A stretch of 64,000 bases of DNA from Variovorax flavidus (GTDB taxonomy: Bacteria; Pseudomonadota; Gammaproteobacteria; Burkholderiales; Burkholderiaceae_C), in contig NZ_JASZYE010000003.1 of assembly GCF_030317145.1 (NCBI RefSeq), forward strand, positions 372,001-436,000. Direction: 5' to 3'. Shown one piece after another: positions 54,296 through 61,652 of this stretch. The translations under genes and the position numbers were made by a program. A model generated the notes under the pieces. It searched no databases. It was not told the origin of the DNA and worked only from the letters and a program-made list of their open reading frames with translations. Positions within the stretch are counted from its first letter, which is position 1; every line of letters starts with the position of its first letter.

Positions 54296-56173
54296 ATGAC
54301 TCAGGCAGCCATGGGTCTCACGATGCTCGGGCTCATCGTGGTCGTGATCATGCTGGGCTTTCCCACGGCGTTCACGCTGATGGGCCTGGGCATGCTGTTC
54401 GGCTTCGCCGCTTTCTACGACCCGGCCGTGCCGTGGTTCGACAACCACGTCTTCGACCTGATGGTGCAGCGCACCTTCGGCGCGATGACCAACGAGACGC
54501 TGCTGTCGATCCCGCTGTTCGTGCTGATGGGCTACGTGATGGAGCGCGGCGCGCTGGTCGACAAGATGTTCCACAGCGTGCAGCTCGCGTTCCGGCGCGT
54601 GCCGGGATCGCTCGCGGTCGCCACGCTGATCATCTGCACCTTCTGGGGCATCGCGAGCGGCCTCGTCGGCGCGGTGGTGGTCCTGATGGGCGTGATCGCC
54701 ATGCGGCCCATGCTCAACGCCGGCTACGACACGCGGCTCGCGGCCGGCGTCATCACTGCCGGGGGCACGCTGGGCATCCTGATCCCGCCCTCGGTGATGA
54801 TCATCGTGTACGCCGCGGTGGCCGGGCAGTCGGTCGTCAAGCTCTACGCGGCGGCGATGTTCCCGGGCTTCTTCCTGGCCTTCCTGTACCTGCTCTACGT
54901 GATCGGATGGGCGCTGATCCAGCCGAAGGTCGCGCCCAAGCTGCCGCCCGAAGCGCAGCGGGCGCCGATCTCGCCACAGGTGGCCCACATCGCCGCGAGC
55001 TATTCGCAACGCCTGCTGCCGGCGCTGGCCGCGGCGGTCTTTGCGCCGGCGCGCGCCTTGAGCGCGGCGGCGGCGGGCGCGCGCGTCAGTTGGCTGATGC
55101 TCGTGCGCTATCTGACGCTCGCGCTCGTGCCGGTGCTGCTCGCGGTCGTGACGCTGGGCTCCGTCTGGTGGTACGTGACGATCTATTCACAGAAGGACAA
55201 CACGCCGCCGGCGCCGGAGGTGACACAGTCGCAGCCGGCGTCACAAGGGAGCACCGCACTGGCCGAGCCGCCCGGCGCCGAAGGCCTGCAGGAGCCGCCC
55301 GGTGCAGAAGCACTGCAGGAGCCCCCCGGCGCCGAAGGCTCTGCGCCCAAGGCGGAACAGGGCCTCCAGGCCCTCGGCGAGCCGGTCGCCGCGCCACACG
55401 CAGAAGCGGTGCCCGAGACCTTCTACACCGGCTTCTGGCTGACCTGCGCCTTCGTCCTCGCGCTGCTCGTCTGGTACTACGCGAAGATGGACGCCGAGCA
55501 GTTCGAGATCCTGCGCATGCTGGTGTCCTCGGTGATGCCGCTGGGCATCCTGACGCTGGTGGTGCTGGGGGTGATCCTCTTCGGCATCACGACAGCGACC
55601 GAGTCGGCGGCCGTCGGCGCGGCGGGCGCCTTCCTGATGGCCTGGCAGGCGAAGACGCTGAACTTCCAGCGCATCAAGGAAGCCGTGTTCCTGACCGCGA
55701 AGACGACCGCGATGGTGTGCTGGCTGTTCGTCGGCTCCGCGCTCTTCTCCGCGGTGTTCGCGCTCCTGGGCGGCCAGCGCATCATCGAAGAGTGGGTGAT
55801 GGGCATGAACCTCACGCCCCTGCAGTTCCTGCTGCTGTCGCAGGCGATCATCTTCGTGCTCGGCTGGCCGCTCGAATGGACGGAGATCATCGTGATCTTC
55901 ATTCCCATCTTCCTGCCGTTGCTCGCGCACTTCCAGATCGACCCGCTGCTCTTCGGCGTGCTCGTGTTCGTCAATCTGCAGGCGGCGTTCCTGTCGCCGC
56001 CGGTCGCGATGTCAGCCTTCTACCTGAAGGGGGTGTCGCCGCCGCACGTGACGCTCAACCAGATCTTCGCGGGGATGATGCCGTACATGCTCATCGTGAT
56101 CCTGTGCATGGTGTTCATGTACATCTGGCCGGGCCTGACGACCTGGCTGCCCAGGTACCTTTACGGCGGCTAG
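54296..56173 (+). CDS. TRAP transporter large permease (DctM family) with large insertion
   Basis: Integral membrane transport subunit. 625 residues against about 430 for typical DctM. The N-terminal (LGLIVVVIMLGFPTAFTLMGLGMLFG, NETLLSIPLFVLMGYVMERG, FWGIASGLVGAVVVLMGVIAMRPM, AGGTLGILIPPSVMIIVYA) and C-terminal (ITTATESAAVGAAGAFL, FVLGWPLEWTEIIVIFIPIFLPLL, FLSPPVAMSAFYLKGV) halves are normal. Residues ~225-405 are extra: two added hydrophobic helices (about 270-295 and 378-396) flanking a Pro/Ala/Glu-rich segment with a 9-residue tandem repeat (324-348). The frame is intact and the hydrophobic pattern preserved. Confidence 0.92.
   Translation: MTQAAMGLTMLGLIVVVIMLGFPTAFTLMGLGMLFGFAAFYDPAVPWFDNHVFDLMVQRTFGAMTNETLLSIPLFVLMGYVMERGALVDKMFHSVQLAFRRVPGSLAVATLIICTFWGIASGLVGAVVVLMGVIAMRPMLNAGYDTRLAAGVITAGGTLGILIPPSVMIIVYAAVAGQSVVKLYAAAMFPGFFLAFLYLLYVIGWALIQPKVAPKLPPEAQRAPISPQVAHIAASYSQRLLPALAAAVFAPARALSAAAAGARVSWLMLVRYLTLALVPVLLAVVTLGSVWWYVTIYSQKDNTPPAPEVTQSQPASQGSTALAEPPGAEGLQEPPGAEALQEPPGAEGSAPKAEQGLQALGEPVAAPHAEAVPETFYTGFWLTCAFVLALLVWYYAKMDAEQFEILRMLVSSVMPLGILTLVVLGVILFGITTATESAAVGAAGAFLMAWQAKTLNFQRIKEAVFLTAKTTAMVCWLFVGSALFSAVFALLGGQRIIEEWVMGMNLTPLQFLLLSQAIIFVLGWPLEWTEIIVIFIPIFLPLLAHFQIDPLLFGVLVFVNLQAAFLSPPVAMSAFYLKGVSPPHVTLNQIFAGMMPYMLIVILCMVFMYIWPGLTTWLPRYLYGG
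55265..55339 (+). repeat. 27-bp tandem repeat inside dctM
   Basis: Nearly three copies of a 27-base unit coding for EPPGAEGLQ / EPPGAEALQ / EPPGAEG. It sits in the inserted, probably soluble, loop of DctM. Copies differ at a few bases, so copy number may vary between strains. Confidence 0.85.
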
Positions 56174-56191
56174 AGGCTCGAGTCTATAAAT

Positions 56192-56233
56192 CACCATCCA
56201 GAAACCATCCAGTCGGATGGTGTTAGGATGGTG
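56192..56233. promoter_or_regulatory. symmetric operator of the ribbon-helix-helix gene
   Basis: CACCATCC (56192-56199) and CCATCC (56205-56210) are mirrored by GGATGG (56215-56220) and GGATGGTG (56226-56233) around one axis at 56212/56213. All four half-sites fit the same dyad. The site ends three bases before the ATG at 56236 and follows a TATAAA (56185-56190) that could be the -10 box. This is the expected layout for an autorepressing CopG/Arc-type regulator. Confidence 0.7.
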
Positions 56234-56235
56234 AC

Positions 56236-56661
56236 ATGCAACCCGCCCTCACCCCGGTCGTCCAACGAACCAAGCTGCCCGACGCCGAGAAGATCACCAT
56301 CAATCTCGGCTACGTCGACCTCGGCCACATCGACCTGCTCGTGGCCGAGGGCTTCTATTCGAACCGCACCGACTTCATCCGCACGGCCATCCGCAACCAG
56401 CTCACCACCCACGGCGACGCGCTGAAGCAGGTGGTGGCCCGGAAGATGCTGGTCCTGGGGCTGCAACAGTTCGGCACCGGCGACCTCGAAGCGGTTCGCC
56501 GCGCCGGCGAGAAGCTCGAAATCCGCGTGCTCGGGCTCGCCAGCATTTCGGCGGACGTCACGCCCGAACTGGCGCTGGAGACCATCGGGTCCATCACCGT
56601 GCTGGGCGCGCTGCACGCGAGCCCGGCCGTCAAGGCCGCACTGGCCGACCGGATCCATTGA
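56236..56661 (+). CDS. ribbon-helix-helix (CopG/Arc-type) transcriptional regulator
   Basis: 141 residues. The N-terminal region carries an RHH fold: a basic strand EKITINLGYVDLGHID, helix LLVAEGFYSN, and helix RTDFIRTAIRNQLTTHGDAL. The C-terminal ~70 residues (RKMLVLGLQQFGTGDLEAVRRAGEKLEIRVLGLASISADVTPELALETIGSITVLGALHASPAVKAAL) form an extra domain rich in beta strands, possibly for oligomerisation or ligand sensing. The symmetric operator directly upstream suggests autoregulation. It precedes the PHB depolymerase-family esterase by 34 bases, so control of that gene is likely. Confidence 0.83.
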   Translation: MQPALTPVVQRTKLPDAEKITINLGYVDLGHIDLLVAEGFYSNRTDFIRTAIRNQLTTHGDALKQVVARKMLVLGLQQFGTGDLEAVRRAGEKLEIRVLGLASISADVTPELALETIGSITVLGALHASPAVKAALADRIH

Positions 56662-56695
56662 CCGGCTTCTCCCTTCACTCCAACCCAAGGCCCCC

Positions 56696-57832
56696 ATGAA
56701 TCCCCTTTTCAAACGGCTGATGCGTCAGGCCACCCGCCTGACCAGCACCGGCAACCTGCACGAAGCGACACGCGCCATCCAGCGCGCGCTGGGCGGATTG
56801 GGTACCGCGGAGCCCGCTCCCGCACGCCCGGCCGACGCGCCCACGCCGACCCGCGCCGCCAACGAGGACACGCTGGTCGTCGACGTCGAGGCACGCTTCG
56901 TCGAAGCGGCTCCGCCGGAAGTCGAGTCGCCCCTCGCCCCGACACCCGCGCCCGCCACCGAAACGGAAGAGGAGCAGTGGATCGACGGGCTGTTCGCGCA
57001 CCAGCACCGCTCCGTGGCGTACAAGCTCTTCGTGCCCACGAAGGGCGCCGGCGAGCCGCGTCCGCTGCTCCTCATGCTGCACGGCTGCACCCAGCACCCC
57101 GAAGACTTCGCGGCCGGCACGCAGATGAACCAGCTGGCGCGCGAGCATGGCTTCCTGGTGCTCTACCCCGCGCAGACGCAGCACGCCAACTCGTCGAAAT
57201 GCTGGAACTGGTTCAAGCCGCAGCACCAGCAGCGCGAGCGGGGCGAACCGGCGTTGCTGGCTGCGCTCACGCAATCGGTCATGGCCGCGCAGGCGGTCGA
57301 CCCGGCGCGCGTCTACGTTGCCGGCCTCTCCGCCGGGGGCGCCATGGCCGACATCCTCGGACGCACGCACCCGGACCTTTTCGCGGCAGTCGGCGTGCAC
57401 TCGGGATTGCCGACCGGCGCGGCAAGCGATCTGATGTCCGCATTGAGCGCAATGCAAGGCGGCCATGCCAAGGGCGCAGCGGCCGGCCAGATGCCGCCGA
57501 CCATCGTCTTCCACGGCGATGCCGACACCACGGTCCACCCGCGCAACGGTGATCAGGTGGTCGCCGCCGCGCTCGCCGGGCAGCCGGATGGCACTGCGCC
57601 GCAGGAGGCCAGTGGCACGTCAACCCGCGGCCGTCACTTCACCCGGCGCACCTACGCCAGCGCCGAAGGGCGCCCCGCCGTCGAACACTGGGTGCTGCAC
57701 GGCGCCGGCCATGCCTGGGCGGGCGGCAGTCCGCAGGGCTCGTTCACCGACCCTTCGGGGCCGGATGCCAGCGCCGAGATGCTCCGCTTCTTTCTTTCGC
57801 ATCCCCAGCCGTCCGCGAGCGCCGTGCACTGA
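56696..57832 (+). CDS. PHB depolymerase family esterase
   Basis: 378 residues. The N-terminal ~90 residues are a helical start (LFKRLMRQATRLTSTGNLHEATRAIQRALGG) and a Pro/Ala/Glu linker. The catalytic domain of the LpqC/PhaZ-like esterase family follows: YKLFVPTKGAGEPRPLLLMLHGCTQHPEDFAAGTQMNQLA with the oxyanion region, the lipase box G-L-S-A-G, IVFHGDADTTVHP with the catalytic Asp, and VLHGAGHAWAGG with the His. No signal peptide is evident, so an intracellular esterase acting on polyhydroxyalkanoate or short esters is suggested. Coupled in position to the RHH regulator. Confidence 0.87.
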   Translation: MNPLFKRLMRQATRLTSTGNLHEATRAIQRALGGLGTAEPAPARPADAPTPTRAANEDTLVVDVEARFVEAAPPEVESPLAPTPAPATETEEEQWIDGLFAHQHRSVAYKLFVPTKGAGEPRPLLLMLHGCTQHPEDFAAGTQMNQLAREHGFLVLYPAQTQHANSSKCWNWFKPQHQQRERGEPALLAALTQSVMAAQAVDPARVYVAGLSAGGAMADILGRTHPDLFAAVGVHSGLPTGAASDLMSALSAMQGGHAKGAAAGQMPPTIVFHGDADTTVHPRNGDQVVAAALAGQPDGTAPQEASGTSTRGRHFTRRTYASAEGRPAVEHWVLHGAGHAWAGGSPQGSFTDPSGPDASAEMLRFFLSHPQPSASAVH

Positions 57833-57962
57833 GCCCACACCGGCACGCGCGCCGGGCTTACACGCGGTTGCCTCCCGCGCGAGATATTTGCGTTGCTTTG
57901 CATGGCGGATGCCAGCCCGGAAGCGTGCTCGCGCGTTGAACCGGAATGACAAAGGAACATCC

Positions 57963-60071
57963 ATGAGACAACGCACCACCTTGCTTCCAGGCCGCGCGGC
58001 CGCCTGGTTGCTGGGATTCGCATTGCTCCTGACAGGGTTTCAGGCTGCCGCGCAGCAGGACCCACCCGGACGCGTCGGCCGGCTCAACGCCCACCAGGGC
58101 GCCGTGAGTTTCTCGCCCGCCGGCGACGACAGCTGGTACGAGGTCGTGCCCAACCGTCCGCTCACCACAGGCGACCGCCTCTGGACCGACCGCAACGCCC
58201 GCGCCGAGCTGTACGTCGGTTCGTCCGCCATCCGGCTGGACGAGCAGACCAGCGTCACCCTGTCCGAAATCGACGACGACACCGCGCGCATCACCGCGGC
58301 GCAGGGCAGCCTGCAGGTGCGCGTGCGCGACAACCTCGCCGGCCAGCGCTTCGAGGTCGACACCGGGAACCTCGCCGTGGTCATCGATGCGCCGGGGGAC
58401 TACCGCATCGAGACGGATCCGGCCTCTGACACGACACGGGTGGCCGTCGCCTCGGGCAATGTCACGCTGTACGGCGACGGCGGCGAATCCATGCCGCTGG
58501 GCGCGCACCAGCAGATCACGACCTCCGGCCGCAACCTCGCAGCCGCCAATGGCGCGCCCGTGCGGCCTGCCGGCGAATTCGATCGCTGGGTCGCCGAACG
58601 CGACCGCATCGAAGACCAGTCGATCTCCGCACGCTACGTGTCGCGCGACGTGGTCGGCTACCAGCAGCTCGACGCCTACGGCGACTGGCAGAGCGATCCC
58701 GACTACGGCAACGTGTGGTACCCGCGCGGCGTGGATGCCGAATGGGCGCCCTACCGCGACGGCCAATGGGTCGACGTGGCGCCGTGGGGCTGGACCTGGA
58801 TCGATGCCGCGCCCTGGGGCTTTGCGCCCGCGCACTACGGGCGCTGGGCACGCATCGGCCCGCGCTGGGGCTGGGTGCCCGGCCGGCCGCACGCGCGCCC
58901 GATCTATTCGCCGGCCGTCGTGGGCTTCGTCGGCGGCGGGGCGAACCCCAACCTGCCGATCCCCGGCGGCCGCCATGGCGTGGGCTGGTTCCCGCTCGCG
59001 CCGGGCGAGGCGTGGAGGCCGGGCTACCACGCGAGCCAGCGCTACATCGACGAGGCCAACCGCGCCGCCCTCATGCAACGGCGCGGTGGACGCAGCGGAT
59101 ACGCGAACCCGCAGACGCCGGGCGCGGTCACGATCGTGCCCACCGACATCTTCGGCCGCGGCCCCGTGGCGCGGCGCGACCTCATCCGGGTTCCGCCTGA
59201 CCGCCTCGTGAGCGTCCCGGTCGGCATGGGTGCACCGATACCGCTGCGGGGCGATCGTCCGCTCGGCCCGTTCGGCCGGCCCGCGACCATGCTCCCGCCG
59301 CCCGCATTCCAGGCGCGGCAACACCAGCAGTTCCAGCAGGCGCAGCAGATGCAACAGGCGCAGCAGCAGATCCAGCAGGCACAGCGCCAACAGCTGGAAG
59401 GCCAGCAACGCGCCACGGTGCAGGCCATTCAGGCCCAGCAAGCGCAACAGGCCCAGCAATTCCAGAACGTGCAACGGCAGCAGCAGGAGGTCCAGCAGCG
59501 CGCGGCGGCACAAGCCCAGCAGATGCAGCAGCTCCAGCAGGCGCAGCGGCAGCAGCAGGAAGCGCAGCAGCGCGCGGCAGCACAGGCGGTGCAGGCCCAA
59601 CAGGCGCAACAGTTCCAGCAAGCCCAACGACAGCAGCAGGAAGCCCAGCAGCGCGCGGCGGCGCAGGCCATGCAGGTTCAGCAGGCACAGCAACTCCAGC
59701 AGCAGGCGATGCGGCAGCAACAGGAAATCCAGCAGCGTGCCGCTCAAGCCCAGGCGCAGCAGATGCAGCAGCAACAGCAGCAGGCCCTGCGACAGCAGCA
59801 GGAGATGCAGCAGCGGGCGGCCCAGGCACAAGCCCAGCAGATGCAGCAGATGCAACAGCAACAGGCCTTGCGCGCACAGCAGCAGATGCAGGCCCAGCAA
59901 CAGATGCAGGCGGCGCAACAGCAGATGCTGCAGGCCCAGCAGGTGCAGCAGCAACAGGCCATTCGCCAGGCGCAGGAGGCACAGCAACGCTCGTTGCAGG
60001 CACAGCAGCAGCAACGGCAGCGCCTGGGCGTCCCCGGCCGGGATCCCAACCAGCAGCCTGATCGCCCCTAG
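57963..60071 (+). CDS. secreted FecR-domain protein with Trp-rich repeats and Gln-rich C-terminus
   Basis: 702 residues. A signal peptide (AAAWLLGFALLLTGFQAAAQ) is followed by a FecR-like domain (about 38-185: GAVSFSPAGDDSWYEVVPNRPLTTGDRLWTDRNARAELYVGSSAIRLDEQTSVTLSEID). Next is a Trp-rich region (about 230-340) of the DUF6600 type with YGDWQSDPDYGNVWYPRGVDAEWAPYRDGQWVDVAPWGWTWID. Residues ~452-690 are extremely Gln-rich (QQ/QRQQQEAQQRAAAQA units) and would form a long coiled coil or polar zipper. No ECF sigma factor is adjacent, so classical FecR signalling is unlikely; a periplasmic or surface role is inferred. AAAGGA precedes the ATG. Confidence 0.85.
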   Translation: MRQRTTLLPGRAAAWLLGFALLLTGFQAAAQQDPPGRVGRLNAHQGAVSFSPAGDDSWYEVVPNRPLTTGDRLWTDRNARAELYVGSSAIRLDEQTSVTLSEIDDDTARITAAQGSLQVRVRDNLAGQRFEVDTGNLAVVIDAPGDYRIETDPASDTTRVAVASGNVTLYGDGGESMPLGAHQQITTSGRNLAAANGAPVRPAGEFDRWVAERDRIEDQSISARYVSRDVVGYQQLDAYGDWQSDPDYGNVWYPRGVDAEWAPYRDGQWVDVAPWGWTWIDAAPWGFAPAHYGRWARIGPRWGWVPGRPHARPIYSPAVVGFVGGGANPNLPIPGGRHGVGWFPLAPGEAWRPGYHASQRYIDEANRAALMQRRGGRSGYANPQTPGAVTIVPTDIFGRGPVARRDLIRVPPDRLVSVPVGMGAPIPLRGDRPLGPFGRPATMLPPPAFQARQHQQFQQAQQMQQAQQQIQQAQRQQLEGQQRATVQAIQAQQAQQAQQFQNVQRQQQEVQQRAAAQAQQMQQLQQAQRQQQEAQQRAAAQAVQAQQAQQFQQAQRQQQEAQQRAAAQAMQVQQAQQLQQQAMRQQQEIQQRAAQAQAQQMQQQQQQALRQQQEMQQRAAQAQAQQMQQMQQQQALRAQQQMQAQQQMQAAQQQMLQAQQVQQQQAIRQAQEAQQRSLQAQQQQRQRLGVPGRDPNQQPDRP
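59319..60040 (+). repeat. CAG/CAA-rich degenerate coding repeat
   Basis: About 720 bases dominated by CAG and CAA codons with recurring units such as CGGCAGCAGCAGGA(G/A)GCCCAGCAG. It encodes the Gln-rich tail of the FecR-domain protein. Codon mixing (CAG with CAA) and unit drift suggest age and a limit on slippage. Confidence 0.8.
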
Positions 60072-60136
60072 CACCCGCGCGCAGCGGCTCCTTCGCCCGC
60101 CGGCTACCGCTACAGTCGGCGCGAGAAGGAGTTCCC

Positions 60137-61489
60137 ATGCGCACATTCGACTTCGACCTTTTCGTGATCGGTGGCGGCAGCGGCGGCGTGCGGGCGGCAC
60201 GCATGGCCGCCCAGCGCGGTGCCCGCGTCGCGCTCGCCGAATGCGCGGAGCTGGGCGGCACCTGCGTCAACGTCGGCTGCATTCCCAAGAAGCTCTACAG
60301 CTACGCAGCGGGCTATGCCGAAGCCTTCGAGGAGGCCGAAGGCTATGGCTGGCACGTTGGCGAGACGCGCTTCGACTGGGCGCAGCTGAAGGCCAACCGG
60401 GCGCGCGAGATCACGCGGCTCAACGGCGTCTACCGCAGCCTGCTCGAAGCAGCGGGCGTCCAGCTCATCCAGGGCTGGGCCCAGCTCACGGATGCCCACG
60501 GCGTGCAGGTCGGCGAAAAGCATTTCACCGCGCAGCATGTGCTCGTCGCGACCGGCGGCATGCCCTTCGTGCCGGACATCCAGGGCCGCGAGCACGGGGT
60601 CGTCTCCGATGCGATGTTCGACCTCGACCCGTTCCCGAAGCGGCTGGTGGTGGTGGGCGGCGGCTACATCGCCTGCGAGTTCGCCTCCATCTTCAACGGG
60701 CTGGGCGCGCAGGTCACGCAGGTGCAGCGCAGCGCGCACCTGCTGAACGAGTTCGACGAGGATCTTCGCCAGTTCCTGGCCAAGGAGATGACGCGCACGG
60801 GCGTCGACATCCGCTTCAATGCCGAGATCTCCATGGTGACGCGCCTCGAAAGCGGCCTGTGCGCCCTGCTCTCGCGCGGCCAGCGCGTGGAGGCCGACAC
60901 CATCCTCTTCGCGACCGGCCGCGTTCCCAACACGGCGGGCATGGGCCTCGAAGCCGCGGGCGTCGCGCTGGACGAGCGCGGCGGCGTGATCGTCGATGCG
61001 CACTACCGCAGCTCGGTGCCGTCGGTCCTTGCGGTGGGCGACGTGTCCACCCGCCAGCAGCTCACGCCGGTCGCGCTGGCCGAGGCGATGGTGGTGGTCG
61101 ACACCCTCTTCGGCAAGGGCAAGCGCCAGCTCGACTACGACTACACGCCGACGGCCGTGTTCACGCATCCGAACGTCGGCACCTGCGGCTACACCGAAGC
61201 CGCCGCACGCATGAAGTTCGGCAAGGTCACGATCTTCTCCAGCGAGTTCCGGGCGCTGCGCCACACGCTGTCGGAAAGCAAGGAGCGCACGTTCATGAAG
61301 CTGATCGTCGACAAGGCCAGCGACCGTGTCGTCGGCCTGCACATGGTGGGCCCCGACGCGGGCGAGATCGTGCAGGGCTTTGCCGTCGCGATGCGCTGCG
61401 GCGCGACGAAGGCGGACTTCGACAGCACCATTGGCATCCATCCAACGGTCGCGGAAGAATTCGTCACGATGCGCGAACCCATGCCTTGA
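60137..61489 (+). CDS. gor: glutathione-disulfide reductase
   Basis: FAD/NADPH flavoenzyme that keeps glutathione reduced. 450 residues: FAD motif FVIGGGSGGVRAARMAA, redox disulfide GGTCVNVGCIPKKLYSYA (Cys43 and Cys48), the NADPH fold VVVGGGYIACEFASIFNGLGAQVT, FATGRVPNTAGMGLEAAGV, VGDVSTRQQLTPVALAEA, and the C-terminal acid-base GIHPTVAEEFVTMREP. AAGGAG lies seven bases before the ATG. The pattern is that of GR and not of dihydrolipoamide or mercuric reductase. Confidence 0.94.
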   Translation: MRTFDFDLFVIGGGSGGVRAARMAAQRGARVALAECAELGGTCVNVGCIPKKLYSYAAGYAEAFEEAEGYGWHVGETRFDWAQLKANRAREITRLNGVYRSLLEAAGVQLIQGWAQLTDAHGVQVGEKHFTAQHVLVATGGMPFVPDIQGREHGVVSDAMFDLDPFPKRLVVVGGGYIACEFASIFNGLGAQVTQVQRSAHLLNEFDEDLRQFLAKEMTRTGVDIRFNAEISMVTRLESGLCALLSRGQRVEADTILFATGRVPNTAGMGLEAAGVALDERGGVIVDAHYRSSVPSVLAVGDVSTRQQLTPVALAEAMVVVDTLFGKGKRQLDYDYTPTAVFTHPNVGTCGYTEAAARMKFGKVTIFSSEFRALRHTLSESKERTFMKLIVDKASDRVVGLHMVGPDAGEIVQGFAVAMRCGATKADFDSTIGIHPTVAEEFVTMREPMP

Positions 61490-61497
61490 ACTGGCAC

Positions 61498-61589
61498 ACC
61501 CCCAGGCTTCGCGCACTTCGTGTCGCTGCGCCTACCCCCTTGCAGGGGGCAACACCTGCGGACCGGCGGAGCCGGATCCGCGGTGTCTT
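61498..61589 (+). repeat. dispersed intergenic palindromic repeat, copy 6 (reference copy)
   Basis: About 92 bases with three successive dyads: CACTTCGTG (short hairpin), CCCCC-TTGCA-GGGGG, and a long hairpin GCGGACCGGC-GGA-GCCGGATCCGC with one mismatch. Flanks are conserved (CCCCCAGGCTT at the left, CGGTGT at the right). Other copies are at 5734, 35601, 41854, 51609, 54230 and 63173. It lies between gor and the AMP nucleosidase gene, both plus strand. No coding capacity or transposase is associated. Confidence 0.85.
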
Positions 61590-61652
61590 GCGAAGGGGTC
61601 GGGCTGCGCCGGCCCTCTGGTGGGGGTGACGGCGCGTGCGCCACAATGGCTC

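Noticed and set aside
55265..55339. Recent frameshift or assembly error causing the long DctM
   Set aside because: The frame is continuous, the flanking halves are both in frame and complete, and the insert contains ordered hydrophobic helices.
59319..60040. Possible CRISPR-like direct repeats
   Set aside because: Repeats are codon-phased, degenerate and without unique spacers of constant length; they encode a Gln-rich protein tail.
57858..60200. 780-codon minus-strand Leu-rich frame opposite the FecR-like gene
   Set aside because: The poly-Leu tract is simply the antisense of CAG/CAA repeats; the plus frame has signal peptide, FecR domain and RBS.
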